A stretch of 64,000 nt of DNA from an uncultured Muribaculaceae bacterium (GTDB lineage: Bacteria; Bacteroidota; Bacteroidia; Bacteroidales; Muribaculaceae). Each line of letters starts with the position of its first letter. The stretch's first letter is position 1. Both the position numbers and the translations under genes were made by a program. The notes beneath the pieces were generated by a model. The model saw only the letters and a program-made list of their open reading frames with translations. It was not told the origin of the DNA and did no database searches. Of the stretch, positions 27,160 to 35,017 are shown piece by piece. The stretch spans positions 1 through 64,000 of the forward strand of contig CAUBJF010000003.1 of assembly GCA_958436175.1 (NCBI GenBank). The letters are read 5' to 3'.

Positions 27160-27750
27160 ATGGCGCAGCTTAACGAATTTATGACGAGGATTGACCTGTC
27201 GGTGCTGAATGATTATGTCGCGGCTAATGGCAAGAGCGTTGTCTATGCCAAGGGCGAGAGGATTGTTCAGCAGGGACAATTGTGCCGCTATGTGGGTGTG
27301 GTAAAGTCGGGATATTTCAAATATGTGGCTCTTAATTCAAAGGGCCAGGAAGTAGTAACAGGCTTCTCTTTCGAGGGCGAAGTGGTTACTGACTATGTGC
27401 AAGGATTCCTGTATGACCAGCCTTCGCTAACCTCCATTGTCGCAGGATGCGATGCCGAGGTGCAGCGTGTGTCGGTCGAAGATGCGCGACGGTTTATCAT
27501 AGAACGCAATCCCGGCTTTGTAGCCGAGGTATCCTCCAATCTGTTACAAGAGGCTTATTGCCGTTATCTGAATATGCTTATAAAGACTCCGACAGAACGA
27601 TTCCATGAACTTGTCTCCCGCTATCCCGGCGTTACACACAATCTGCCTATTCAGGAAATTGCCTCCTATTTAGGCATCTCTCGCCGTCAGTTGCACCGCA
27701 TCCGTGAGGCTGAAAGTGCCGCCGATGCCTCCGAATGTGAGGATATTTAA
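27160..27750 (+). CDS. Crp/Fnr-family transcriptional regulator
   Basis: The 196-residue protein has a cyclic-nucleotide-binding-type beta roll (YAKGERIVQQGQLCRYVGVV near residue 29) and a C-terminal helix-turn-helix, QEIASYLGISRRQLHRIRE near residue 165. There is no cysteine cluster for an Fnr-type iron-sulfur centre. It is the first gene inside the mobile element and points toward the immunity-like array. It may control that array or the element's own transfer; both are inference. Met8 is an alternative start. Confidence 0.88.
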   Translation: MAQLNEFMTRIDLSVLNDYVAANGKSVVYAKGERIVQQGQLCRYVGVVKSGYFKYVALNSKGQEVVTGFSFEGEVVTDYVQGFLYDQPSLTSIVAGCDAEVQRVSVEDARRFIIERNPGFVAEVSSNLLQEAYCRYLNMLIKTPTERFHELVSRYPGVTHNLPIQEIASYLGISRRQLHRIREAESAADASECEDI

Positions 27751-27824
27751 TAAAATTCTTCGTTCCACGCTGATTTTCATACTCTGATGGGACATTTGTC
27801 ACATCGAATGTCGATTATTCGTTG

Positions 27825-27832
27825 TAACTTTG
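27825..27832 (+). promoter_or_regulatory. Putative promoter of the immunity-like array
   Basis: TAACTTTG is a perfect -7 element 34 bases before the first array gene. A TTTG lies 26 bases upstream, farther than usual. No other clear promoter was seen before 36 kb on this strand, so much of the array may be read from here. Confidence 0.55.
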
Positions 27833-27866
27833 CTTAATTACAGATAATAGACTATTAGAGTGAACT

Positions 27867-28718
27867 ATGTCCGAATCTCTCCGATATAAAATAGTCATTT
27901 GCATGGTGTGGGTGCAGATTGCGCTTTTGCCAGTTATCATTGTGATGATAAACGTAACGAATGGCGGCGTGATGTGGCGATGGAATCTAATCAACAACCT
28001 TTTAGTGGCAGGGTATATTCTGGGATTGCTCGCTCTCCCTGTCAGCCGAGGACTTGAAAAGCCGGGATTACTGAAATGGTGGTTGAGAATAGATTTCTGG
28101 TTCTCTCTCATTCCCGCTGTCATTGCATTGCCATTGCTATTTTACTGTGGCCGACATTTTATTGTGGCCGAAGATGGCGATTATGTGCTTTATGAGGAAA
28201 GAGGGATTATGATGGCCGCCCCGCATTACTGGTTAGGCAAAAAAGAGGGGTTGTTTATTCGCAAACTGCCACAAGGTATCAGGCAATATGATTATGGAAA
28301 CAGAAAAGTCAACTGTTTCAAAGTTGACACACTGAAAGGCTGCATGTATGGATTGGAGCAAGGGGCATCGCCCGTCGCATGGGCTTTGCCGATTGACACC
28401 ATCCGGTATCATCGTTATGCCGATGATATAAAAGCTCTTATAGATAGTCTGTATCAAGTTCAGCCGTTGTTATCGCAAGAATCTTACGGTACTTTTGTTT
28501 ATCCTGACAATTTCGCGGAAATTAATTACGAAGGAGGAGAAATAAGTTACACGGATTCCATTAGTTATGATATTGATTTTTCTGAAAGCGATAGTCTGAG
28601 GATTATTATTTACGATGGCAAATTTCCTCATCTGTCATTTCCTAAAAATGCTATTGGCAATTTTTCTCCCAATGAAGTCAAAACTTTCATAGAGAAACTG
28701 AAAGGAGACAAGCGATGA
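27867..28718 (+). CDS. Unknown membrane protein, array gene 1
   Basis: 283 residues. There are three or four hydrophobic segments in the first 100 residues (for example VWVQIALLPVIIVMINV), then a soluble domain of about 180 residues. I do not recognise a family. The end of the gene contains AAAGGAGACAAGCGATGA, which serves as ribosome-binding site and start of the next gene (4-base overlap). Position at the head of the array suggests an immunity-like role by association only. Confidence 0.7.
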   Translation: MSESLRYKIVICMVWVQIALLPVIIVMINVTNGGVMWRWNLINNLLVAGYILGLLALPVSRGLEKPGLLKWWLRIDFWFSLIPAVIALPLLFYCGRHFIVAEDGDYVLYEERGIMMAAPHYWLGKKEGLFIRKLPQGIRQYDYGNRKVNCFKVDTLKGCMYGLEQGASPVAWALPIDTIRYHRYADDIKALIDSLYQVQPLLSQESYGTFVYPDNFAEINYEGGEISYTDSISYDIDFSESDSLRIIIYDGKFPHLSFPKNAIGNFSPNEVKTFIEKLKGDKR

Positions 28719-28720
28719 AA
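28701..28720 (+). repeat. Junction repeat copy 1 (RBS + start)
   Basis: AAAGGAGACAAGCGATGAAA. It differs by one base from the copy at 31021-31040 and by two from 32588-32607. Each copy is the end of one gene and the translation start of the next. Confidence 0.85.
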
Positions 28721-29449
28721 AACAAGATAATTATTATAACAATAATGCTTGCGCTGTCAGCTATCGTATGTAGTGGGCAGTCCTTTCTGTCAAGATATCC
28801 GAAACTGACCAAGAAGAACCTTAGTGAGTTTTTCTCGGACTGGGAAGCGTATTCTGACAGCATTGCATCAAGGGCCGTGAAAAACGACAGCCTGATAGAC
28901 ATGGTGGTGGCTTATAATTATCTGCCCATGCAACTTGAAGGGACGACTTATAGGTTCGGTAAAAATGCTCCACCGAAATATCATGTGATACCACAATACA
29001 TCGACGTTGAAAGATATTATCTGGATGTTGACACAACTCTTTTTAATCCCCGCTTCGGATTCCCCTATCATTACTCAGAATTGAAAGACAATGAATATAG
29101 AATCGACAGCATTATTCCTCAGTTGCCATATCGGGGACTATACCTGATTTCTGATATAAGTAAAACCTTATCGACCTTTGTCGGCGGTTGTAGAAAAGGC
29201 GATAAGATAGAGAAAATAAATAAAGGAAATCTCAAGATATTAAAGAAATATATACCGGTTGATTATGGTCATTGGGGCGGTTATTGGTGGTTCACATCAT
29301 TTCCACTGATTACAAATATCTGTTATGCGGACAATTTGATAGCCGTCAAAATAAGAACAAGTTGGTGGACGGGCGAAGAAACTTGGTATATAAAAAAGGA
29401 TGATGAATTTGTAAGGAGTGAAGAACCTGCAGGCGAATGGATTGAATAA
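28715..29449 (+). CDS. Secreted or periplasmic unknown protein, array gene 2
   Basis: 244 residues with a clear signal peptide, hydrophobic to about residue 20 (IIIITIMLALSAIVCSG). A cysteine at 19 followed by SG could be a lipobox variant. The mature part is rich in Tyr, Trp and Asp, with no known domain seen. It starts with a 4-base overlap of gene 1 and ends with a 1-base overlap of gene 3 (TAATG). It could be a periplasmic immunity protein; that is inference from context. Confidence 0.7.
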   Translation: MKNKIIIITIMLALSAIVCSGQSFLSRYPKLTKKNLSEFFSDWEAYSDSIASRAVKNDSLIDMVVAYNYLPMQLEGTTYRFGKNAPPKYHVIPQYIDVERYYLDVDTTLFNPRFGFPYHYSELKDNEYRIDSIIPQLPYRGLYLISDISKTLSTFVGGCRKGDKIEKINKGNLKILKKYIPVDYGHWGGYWWFTSFPLITNICYADNLIAVKIRTSWWTGEETWYIKKDDEFVRSEEPAGEWIE

Positions 29450-29802
29450 TGAAACAGATTGACGACATCAGCAAAGCATTAACCACATTTCGTATGGCTT
29501 CGACTGCTCAAGTTGCTGCAACAGAGTGTGGCGACTATAAAAAAGGCAACAATGCCTTTGACCGGGTTATTCATATTCTCAAATATCTCAAGGGATTAGG
29601 GAAAATGAATGAATTGGAAGCATTGTTGTCTGATTCTAATGTAGGCGTAAGAATGTTTGCCGCTTATGGTTTGCTGCCGACATCTCCCAAAATCGCTGTT
29701 CCGGTTCTCAAAGAGATCTCACAGAGAGAGGATATACATTCTCTTACTGCAAAAATGACACTTGAACAGTGGGAACAAAACACTTTAATATATCCGTTTT
29801 AG
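29449..29802 (+). CDS. DUF2019-like small HEAT-type protein, array gene 3
   Basis: 117 residues, all helical. It has the pattern of DUF2019: CGDYKKGNNAFDRVIHILKYL, then LEALLSDSNVGVRMFAAYGLLPTSP with the VR-x-x-AA heart of a HEAT-like repeat, and a final tryptophan-containing helix LEQWEQN. DUF2019 proteins are small, soluble and often found in clusters with other immunity-type proteins. The molecular role is unknown. Confidence 0.72.
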   Translation: MKQIDDISKALTTFRMASTAQVAATECGDYKKGNNAFDRVIHILKYLKGLGKMNELEALLSDSNVGVRMFAAYGLLPTSPKIAVPVLKEISQREDIHSLTAKMTLEQWEQNTLIYPF

Positions 29803-29820
29803 TTTTTCTTTGTAACGATT

Positions 29821-30060
29821 ATGAAAAAGTGGCAGAAAATATCAGGCATAGTGTCGCTTGCAATCTTGGCGATAATAAATTTCGTAATATATGGGTTGTC
29901 AGATATGCAAACTATGTATATAAAAGAACACCCTTCTGCCGAAAGAGTCCTGTCCGATTCTCATGATGCCTTATTAAATGTTGGGTATCTCGTATTGGCT
30001 AATTATCTCATTATAGTTTTGATGTTCATTTGCCTTTGGCGGAAAGGAGGGACGCAATGA
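29821..30060 (+). CDS. Small two-helix membrane protein, array gene 4 (paralog of gene 6)
   Basis: 79 residues with two hydrophobic helices (SLAILAIINFVIYGL and VLANYLIIVLMFICLW). It shares the start KWQKI-GI and the end LWRKGG with the protein at 30781-31038. The codons for RKGG provide the AAAGGAGG ribosome-binding site of the next gene, which overlaps by 4 bases. Confidence 0.65.
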   Translation: MKKWQKISGIVSLAILAIINFVIYGLSDMQTMYIKEHPSAERVLSDSHDALLNVGYLVLANYLIIVLMFICLWRKGGTQ

Positions 30061-30788
30061 ACCGAATATTATCTGATTATCTTGAAATTTGCAGTAAATT
30101 CCGAGCTAACGGGCTAAGCAAACCTGAGAGGAAACAGCGGCACGCCCTGCTCTCTGAGTGGGAGAAAACGGATTATGAGAGAGGAATGTTACCCCTCGGT
30201 GAGATTAAGGACTTTTGGGATAATCATAATGACATTTGCTGGAACAGAGTGTTTATAAACAAGGTTATATGTCCGGCGATAGCCGCTGATTTGGAGACTG
30301 GCGGATATGATGGCTTAAGATTTCTGTTCCACCGTTTCCGAGGCCATGAAGATTCCTGCATACACTCTGACAGTCCGCTGGCAATTTTTTGTGATCACAG
30401 CGGAGGAAAGTATCAGCCGTTTCAGTTGGCGGATATGTTGCTTGAATATGAACCTGATAATGTTGATGCGCTCAGATATAAGTATGATGCGCTCAAATAT
30501 TTTCTTGAGTTCTCCATACATGAAATGCCATCGGGAGTGTTGAACGGCTATGACGGAGCAAGTGTATCAGACATTCCGGCAATGATTGAAGACACGCATG
30601 AGTTTGAGCGTATTTCACGAAAGTTGAATATGCCTCCTTGTGAAAACTTGGTTGAGGATTGCCGCAGGTATTATAAAGCCTACGGAGATTATTTGCAGAA
30701 TCTCGACAGATATGAGACTTTTGAGGATTACCTGCGTATGAATAAAATTCCATACCAATCATACACATCACGTTACGATTATGAGTAA
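30057..30788 (+). CDS. Unknown soluble helical protein, array gene 5
   Basis: 243 residues from the ATG at 30057, which overlaps the preceding stop (ATGA) and has AAAGGAGG seven bases upstream. It is charged and helical, with a TPR-like stretch LLEYEPDNVDALRYKYDALKY folded into two similar helices. No signal or membrane segment is seen. I do not recognise the family. Confidence 0.7.
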   Translation: MNRILSDYLEICSKFRANGLSKPERKQRHALLSEWEKTDYERGMLPLGEIKDFWDNHNDICWNRVFINKVICPAIAADLETGGYDGLRFLFHRFRGHEDSCIHSDSPLAIFCDHSGGKYQPFQLADMLLEYEPDNVDALRYKYDALKYFLEFSIHEMPSGVLNGYDGASVSDIPAMIEDTHEFERISRKLNMPPCENLVEDCRRYYKAYGDYLQNLDRYETFEDYLRMNKIPYQSYTSRYDYE

Positions 30789-31038
30789 GTGGCAGAAAAT
30801 AGCAGGCATCATAATAATCTCAGTCTTGATTATTGCTCACGTTTGGGCATTAACGGATTATCTGTTTGTGGCAGAATTGGCAGGAACGTATTGCGCAGAG
30901 ATGGGACAGGATTTGTTCTTTGATTGCATCTTTAATATGAGAGAGCATTTTTTGTTCTACAATATTCTATCCGTGCTTGATATAATATCAATCATTGTAT
31001 TATTCGTAGTTCTTTGGCGAAAAGGAGGCAAGCGATGA
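30781..31038 (+). CDS. Small two-helix membrane protein, array gene 6 (paralog of gene 4)
   Basis: 85 residues with two hydrophobic helices (IIIISVLIIAHVWALTDYL and VLDIISIIVLFVVLWR). The first 10 and last 6 residues match the 79-residue paralog about 1 kb upstream, while the middle differs. It overlaps the previous gene by 8 bases. Confidence 0.65.
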   Translation: MSKWQKIAGIIIISVLIIAHVWALTDYLFVAELAGTYCAEMGQDLFFDCIFNMREHFLFYNILSVLDIISIIVLFVVLWRKGGKR

Positions 31039-31040
31039 AA
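31021..31040 (+). repeat. Junction repeat copy 2 (RBS + start)
   Basis: AAAGGAGGCAAGCGATGAAA. Here the junction leads into a broken gene rather than an intact one. Confidence 0.85.
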
Positions 31041-31121
31041 TATTGGGGGAAGATACCTGTAAAATCTTAACGCAAATACTTTTGCTGAGGATTTAGCCGT
31101 TGAACTTGAAAACTATAAATA
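31035..31121 (+). pseudogene. Decayed array gene remnant
   Basis: The junction repeat starts an 11-codon frame (MKYWGKIPVKS, stop). In another frame the next 17 codons end in FAEDLAVELENYK and a stop, which looks like a gene's natural C-terminus. The body between has been lost by deletion. No family can be named from so little. Confidence 0.5.
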
Positions 31122-31155
31122 AAAACGATCAATATTAATCATAAGTAACGAAATT

Positions 31156-31647
31156 ATGTCAAGATTAGGCGTTTTATATGCTCTTAAAGATGATGAGCTG
31201 AACAAACTTTGTTCTTTGCCGCAGGCTGAACGATATGATTACATGTTAGAGGAAATAGAGGAATCTTTATTGGATACGCCTCGTGGATGCGAGTTGGATA
31301 AAGCATGGGATGGTATCCAGTATTGTCTTGGCGGCGGAGCGTGGAAAGAGGGAAATTCTATCCCGACAAACATCGTTTTCGGTGGAGAATTTTTAGTCGA
31401 GACTGAAGATGAAATCATTACTCTAAAAAAGCATTCGGATGTGATACAGATAGTTGACTATCTGCATCAAAACAATCTGAAAGAAATTATACGAAAGAAT
31501 TTTCATCTGATAGAAGAACAAGAATATTCCTTGCCTAAAAATGATGATACCTTGGACTATCTTTTAGGATGGAGTGGAAACATTCAGTCTTTTTATGAGA
31601 ACGCCCTTAAAGAAGGTTGCTCTGTTATCTTTACTGTTGATTTGTAA
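31156..31647 (+). CDS. DUF1877 (YfbM-like) protein, array gene 7
   Basis: 163 residues. The family pattern is clear: a Met-Ser-Arg-Leu-Gly start, CELDKAWDGIQYCLGGG in the middle, NIVFGGEFL following, and a C-terminal YENALKEGCSVIFTV strand-helix end. DUF1877 members are small cytosolic proteins of unknown mechanism that are common in immunity-gene clusters. The gene stands 118 bases after the previous intact gene and may have its own start of transcription. Confidence 0.82.
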   Translation: MSRLGVLYALKDDELNKLCSLPQAERYDYMLEEIEESLLDTPRGCELDKAWDGIQYCLGGGAWKEGNSIPTNIVFGGEFLVETEDEIITLKKHSDVIQIVDYLHQNNLKEIIRKNFHLIEEQEYSLPKNDDTLDYLLGWSGNIQSFYENALKEGCSVIFTVDL

Positions 31648-31683
31648 AATGCACGAACAACGGTATTGGATACGGTTCCGGCA

Positions 31684-31962
31684 ATGAAGAATAGAGTTAT
31701 TTTCATAGTTAAAATCATAGCGGCTATTGCTATTCTGTTTACCGGCTCATATTATTGGCTTCGCACAGTTATTTTGCATTTCGGAGCCGGGCTTCGGTAT
31801 GGCTGTCTGCGGTTGTTCCGTCGCGGACAGAAAGTGTCATATCGGCAAATCCGCTATGGTTCGGAAGATTTCAATGAAATAGACCATGCCGACAACAACC
31901 TCGCCAATGGATTTCTCGGCTTTCTCGTTCTCGCAGTGATTATAGTATTAATCGCCAAATAA
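31684..31962 (+). CDS. Small membrane protein, array gene 8
   Basis: 92 residues from the ATG at 31684 (an ATG 18 bases earlier is possible). There is one helix at each end (VIFIVKIIAAIAILFTGSYY and FLGFLVLAVIIVLIA) with a basic linker between. No family is recognised. Confidence 0.6.
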   Translation: MKNRVIFIVKIIAAIAILFTGSYYWLRTVILHFGAGLRYGCLRLFRRGQKVSYRQIRYGSEDFNEIDHADNNLANGFLGFLVLAVIIVLIAK

Positions 31963-31970
31963 ATCTTGAC

Positions 31971-31997
31971 ATGAAACTGACCGATAAAAAATTTTGG
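31971..31997 (+). repeat. Head repeat copy A
   Basis: First 27 bases of the gene, encoding MKLTDKKFW. Nearly the same DNA recurs at 32602, 33317, 34343 and 35018, each at a start codon. Confidence 0.8.
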
Positions 31998-32618
31998 ATA
32001 GCGTGGACGCTTTTGCTCATACTGATTGTCGTATGGTGTATGATAGGCTTAGATAAAGAGCCGAAGTTAAATGATTGTAATTTCAAAGGATTATCTCATA
32101 AGATTAGTCAGGATTGCGTAAAAGACACGAGCTATACGACCTTTGCGGAATATGAAGAAACCGTTTTGGAACATGAGCAGAAGATTATCAATCATGTGAG
32201 GCAACTGGCGGTTATAACCGCAAAAGACAGAAATAATGTATGTAAGTCAGAACTTACTTTTATCGGCTCTGTTCTCAATTCGGAGAATGACACCATAACG
32301 TTTATTAAAAAAGAAGATATTTTTGGACCACAACAAAGCCCTCATGGGAAAGGGAACATTATCGTTTATAAAAATAGGATTAGACAAGGTTATTACTCAA
32401 ACTTTGACAAAGGATTTTTTGTAGAAATCAAGAACAATATGTTATACATAAAAGATATAAAGGGCGTGGATTCGGACGGGAATCCTGTCCTTGGAGACCT
32501 CAATTCAATCAGCTTCATGAAGGAGATACCCGATAGTATTTTTATTTATACAGAGAATGATCGGGGAGACGAACATATGCTAATAAGAAAGGAAGCAAGC
32601 GATGAAACTGACCGATAA
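31971..32618 (+). CDS. Membrane-anchored unknown protein with the MKLTDK head, array gene 9
   Basis: 215 residues. It begins MKLTDKKFW, shared with four other starts in the array, then one membrane helix (TLLLILIVVWCMIGL), then a soluble domain of about 185 residues probably facing the periplasm. No known domain is seen in the soluble part. The end overlaps the next gene by 17 bases. Confidence 0.68.
   Translation: MKLTDKKFWIAWTLLLILIVVWCMIGLDKEPKLNDCNFKGLSHKISQDCVKDTSYTTFAEYEETVLEHEQKIINHVRQLAVITAKDRNNVCKSELTFIGSVLNSENDTITFIKKEDIFGPQQSPHGKGNIIVYKNRIRQGYYSNFDKGFFVEIKNNMLYIKDIKGVDSDGNPVLGDLNSISFMKEIPDSIFIYTENDRGDEHMLIRKEASDETDR
32588..32607 (+). repeat. Junction repeat copy 3 (RBS + start)
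   Basis: AAAGGAAGCAAGCGATGAAA. It runs directly into head repeat copy B, showing that the junction and head repeats form one longer constant block here. Confidence 0.85.
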
Positions 32619-32628
32619 ACGATTTTGG
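32602..32628 (+). repeat. Head repeat copy B
   Basis: Encodes MKLTDKRFW. The similarity with copy E (35018) extends past the head into the codons for FEAM, so the repeat there is longer. Confidence 0.85.
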
Positions 32629-33333
32629 ATATTTGAGGCAATGGCTTTGTTGTCATCGTTTCTAACAGTAGGACTACTTTGGTTTTTTGAATCCGGACCA
32701 ATGGGACTGGATGATTTTTTTACGCTCTACTTCATTACTTGCCTGCCGAATTACTTAATCGGACAGGCTGTAGCATGGAAAGTATTTAAACGAGGCAGTT
32801 GGTTGAAACTTGGATTGTTAATTTATGTGTGTTGTATTATATTCTTTGCTATTATATTGGTCGTTGTCAGCGTGATTGATTACTTGTTGTATTCCGAGCA
32901 GAGAGCCGAGATTGTTCAGTCCGGTATGGCTCCTGGATTTACGGCAGCCGGAATATCAGTTTTCATCTTATTGTATTGGTCAGTCTTATCTTTTGTTCCC
33001 TCCATGATGCTGGGCGCGCTTTCTGCTGTGTTCAGACTTATCTCACAGAAAGAAGTTGATAAAAGAGATGCTGGAAATAATTTCTGTCCTGTTTGCGGCT
33101 ATCCACTTGGCAATTACAATCCGTGGGGTGATGATGGAAAGACACCGACATTCGACATTTGTCCTTGTTGCGGTGTAGAATGGGGCAATGAGGATTATAC
33201 TACTGAATCCCGAACAGAATACCGTAATAAATGGCTTGCAGATGGAGCTAAATGGTTTGAACCACAGAAGAAGCCAGTGAATTGGAATCTTGAAGAACAA
33301 CTAAAGGACATAGACCATGAAACTGACGGATAA
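32602..33333 (+). CDS. Multi-helix membrane protein fused to a CPCC zinc-ribbon domain, array gene 10
   Basis: 243 residues. It starts with the MKLTDKRFW head, then four hydrophobic segments up to about residue 145. A cysteine-rich C-terminal domain follows with FCPVCGYPLGNYNP and ICPCCGVEWGNEDY, two CxxC knuckles spaced like the CPCC family. Free-standing CPCC domains are short cytosolic proteins often seen among immunity genes; a fusion to a membrane part is unusual. The last codons contain the next head repeat (copy C). Confidence 0.75.
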   Translation: MKLTDKRFWIFEAMALLSSFLTVGLLWFFESGPMGLDDFFTLYFITCLPNYLIGQAVAWKVFKRGSWLKLGLLIYVCCIIFFAIILVVVSVIDYLLYSEQRAEIVQSGMAPGFTAAGISVFILLYWSVLSFVPSMMLGALSAVFRLISQKEVDKRDAGNNFCPVCGYPLGNYNPWGDDGKTPTFDICPCCGVEWGNEDYTTESRTEYRNKWLADGAKWFEPQKKPVNWNLEEQLKDIDHETDG

Positions 33334-33343
33334 GCGATTTTGG
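33317..33343 (+). repeat. Head repeat copy C (orphan)
   Basis: Differs from copy B at two positions. It lies across the stop codon of the CPCC-fusion gene. Confidence 0.8.
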
Positions 33344-33421
33344 AACAGAGAGAACAAAAAAACAAAAAGTCGGAGAACCCTATATGGAAAACAGATTACA
33401 GTTTCTACTAAGAAAAAATAA
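33317..33421 (+). CDS. Orphan head: 34-codon frame with MKLTDKRFW start
   Basis: The head repeat starts a frame of 34 codons that soon becomes lysine-rich and ends at 33421. It is out of frame with the real gene beginning at 33384. It looks like a head left without a body after recombination, rather than a working protein. Confidence 0.35.
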   Translation: MKLTDKRFWNRENKKTKSRRTLYGKQITVSTKKK

Positions 33422-33878
33422 AGGGAAGCAGTATCTTCCCGAATATCAGGAACAACTATCCAAACTTGTTATCGGTGACAATTTCAAGATATTGAGTTTG
33501 GAAGACTCCGATACAATATCTGCGGAAATTATACAGAACGGCGAATTGTTTCAGCAGGGCAATGTCGCTTGGAAATCCCAACGGATTCCGTTTTTGGAGA
33601 AAACCGAATTGAAACAGATTCTGTTACATATCGGGAGAAGATATGACGATGCGGTTTATATGGCAATCAAGCATTCCGACCTATGTGGCAGAGTAGTCTT
33701 GAATGGAATAGATTTCTTTAATGCCGATTTTCAATATGAGGATGAGCATAGCGGACTGATTGTGTTTTACGACCTAAGTTTAACCAATTCGCTGGTGATT
33801 GATTTCTACGAAGAATGGAATGAATATTATTATTATGTGGAAATATACGGTAAAGATTGGTCGCCGAATTGTATATAA
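33384..33878 (+). CDS. Unknown soluble protein, array gene 11
   Basis: 164 residues with no signal or membrane segment. It looks alpha/beta, with an acidic C-terminus that is rich in tyrosine (a run of four Tyr in the final 25 residues). No family is recognised. It follows the orphan head and fits the size of cytosolic immunity proteins. Confidence 0.65.
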   Translation: MENRLQFLLRKNKGKQYLPEYQEQLSKLVIGDNFKILSLEDSDTISAEIIQNGELFQQGNVAWKSQRIPFLEKTELKQILLHIGRRYDDAVYMAIKHSDLCGRVVLNGIDFFNADFQYEDEHSGLIVFYDLSLTNSLVIDFYEEWNEYYYYVEIYGKDWSPNCI

Positions 33879-33977
33879 CAATAATGAAAAATGTCATAAA
33901 CATATTTGGAATAAAATTCTAAAGCATCCATTGTGGTATCTCTTTGGGATGTTTGTATTAGTGAAAAGAAGTTAGCG

Positions 33978-34346
33978 ATGAAAAACGAAATTTATCATAC
34001 TATAAATGTGATTGGTTGTGAGTGTTCAGTTAATTCTATTGACTATGATGCTTCCGACCTTATTGTTGCGCTTGACCGATTTGACAATAATAAGACAGTT
34101 ACAATCCGATTTAAGAATGTATTTGCGTATAGAGTTACTCTTGAACATTTTAGAATTATTGAGGTAATGGACGGAGTGACTTCTCATCCATTATACGAGG
34201 TCAGTAATTCTATATATTTGAATGAAGTGATGGCAACAGGCATGAGAATGTTATACGGTTCTTCTCTCAATGTGAAACACTATGCCATAAAGACAACAGA
34301 GCATATCGTTGATGTATTAACTTCTGAAGCCTATATCATAGAATGA
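33978..34346 (+). CDS. Unknown beta-rich small protein, array gene 12
   Basis: 122 residues from the ATG at 33978, preceded by GTTAGCGATGAAA, a relative of the junction repeat. The alternating hydrophobic pattern (TVTIRFKNVFAYRVTLEHF) suggests a beta sandwich or barrel. No family is named with confidence. It overlaps the next gene by 4 bases. Confidence 0.65.
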   Translation: MKNEIYHTINVIGCECSVNSIDYDASDLIVALDRFDNNKTVTIRFKNVFAYRVTLEHFRIIEVMDGVTSHPLYEVSNSIYLNEVMATGMRMLYGSSLNVKHYAIKTTEHIVDVLTSEAYIIE

Positions 34347-34369
34347 AACAGACCGCTAAACGATTTTGG
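34343..34369 (+). repeat. Head repeat copy D (divergent)
   Basis: Encodes MKQTAKRFW. It differs from copy B at a few bases but keeps AAACGATTTTGGA. Confidence 0.7.
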
Positions 34370-35008
34370 AATTGGCACACACTTATCGTAGTGTTGATTA
34401 TCTCACTACTGATTGCGATTGTCGTGTTTTTCAAAAGGTGTATGACAACTAATACTGCTGATATAGAGCGTATGGGAAATGAAATTATCGTAATGATTGA
34501 TGGTTTTCAGTGTGTGAATAACCGTCTGCCAGTTGATCTTAATGAGTTAGGGAGTCCTTTCACGGATAGGAACGAGACATACGAATATCGGGGTTATCTA
34601 TTTTATTATGAACCAACTAAAGACGGACAATATTGGCTTACCGTTACGTTAGGACCTGATGAGAATTATAGTTATTATTCACGGCGTAAATACTGGATAT
34701 GGGATTATGACAATAACCTGACAGCAGAAAAGCAAGAAGAACTATTCATGGAGGTGTTCCAGTCATATAAGTCCGTATGGAAATATGATAGTCTTCGTGC
34801 AAACACGGACAGCATTAATACAATCTATCCGTCTGCTCCGGATTCGCTGATTTATTGCCGTCAATACTATGAAGACGGGGAACTTGCAGCAGAAGGATGG
34901 ATGCTCCATGATTGGAATAGAGAAGGCGACTACACAGATAATATCGGGACATGGAAGTATTACACACGCGATGGCATAATGATAGAGAAGCAATGGCCGT
35001 TAGAATAA
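34343..35008 (+). CDS. Membrane-anchored protein with YwqK/MORN-like C-terminus, array gene 13
   Basis: 221 residues. It has a variant head (MKQTAKRFWNW), one membrane helix (LIVVLIISLLIAIVVFF), and an outside domain. The C-terminal part reads YYEDGELAAEGWM and later IGTWKYYTRDGIM, the spaced G-x-W-x-x-Y pattern of YwqK/MORN-type repeats. YwqK is described as an antitoxin of a YwqJ deaminase toxin in Bacillus, which fits an immunity theme, although here the repeat would be outside the cytoplasm. Confidence 0.68.
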   Translation: MKQTAKRFWNWHTLIVVLIISLLIAIVVFFKRCMTTNTADIERMGNEIIVMIDGFQCVNNRLPVDLNELGSPFTDRNETYEYRGYLFYYEPTKDGQYWLTVTLGPDENYSYYSRRKYWIWDYDNNLTAEKQEELFMEVFQSYKSVWKYDSLRANTDSINTIYPSAPDSLIYCRQYYEDGELAAEGWMLHDWNREGDYTDNIGTWKYYTRDGIMIEKQWPLE

Positions 35009-35017
35009 TATCGAGCA

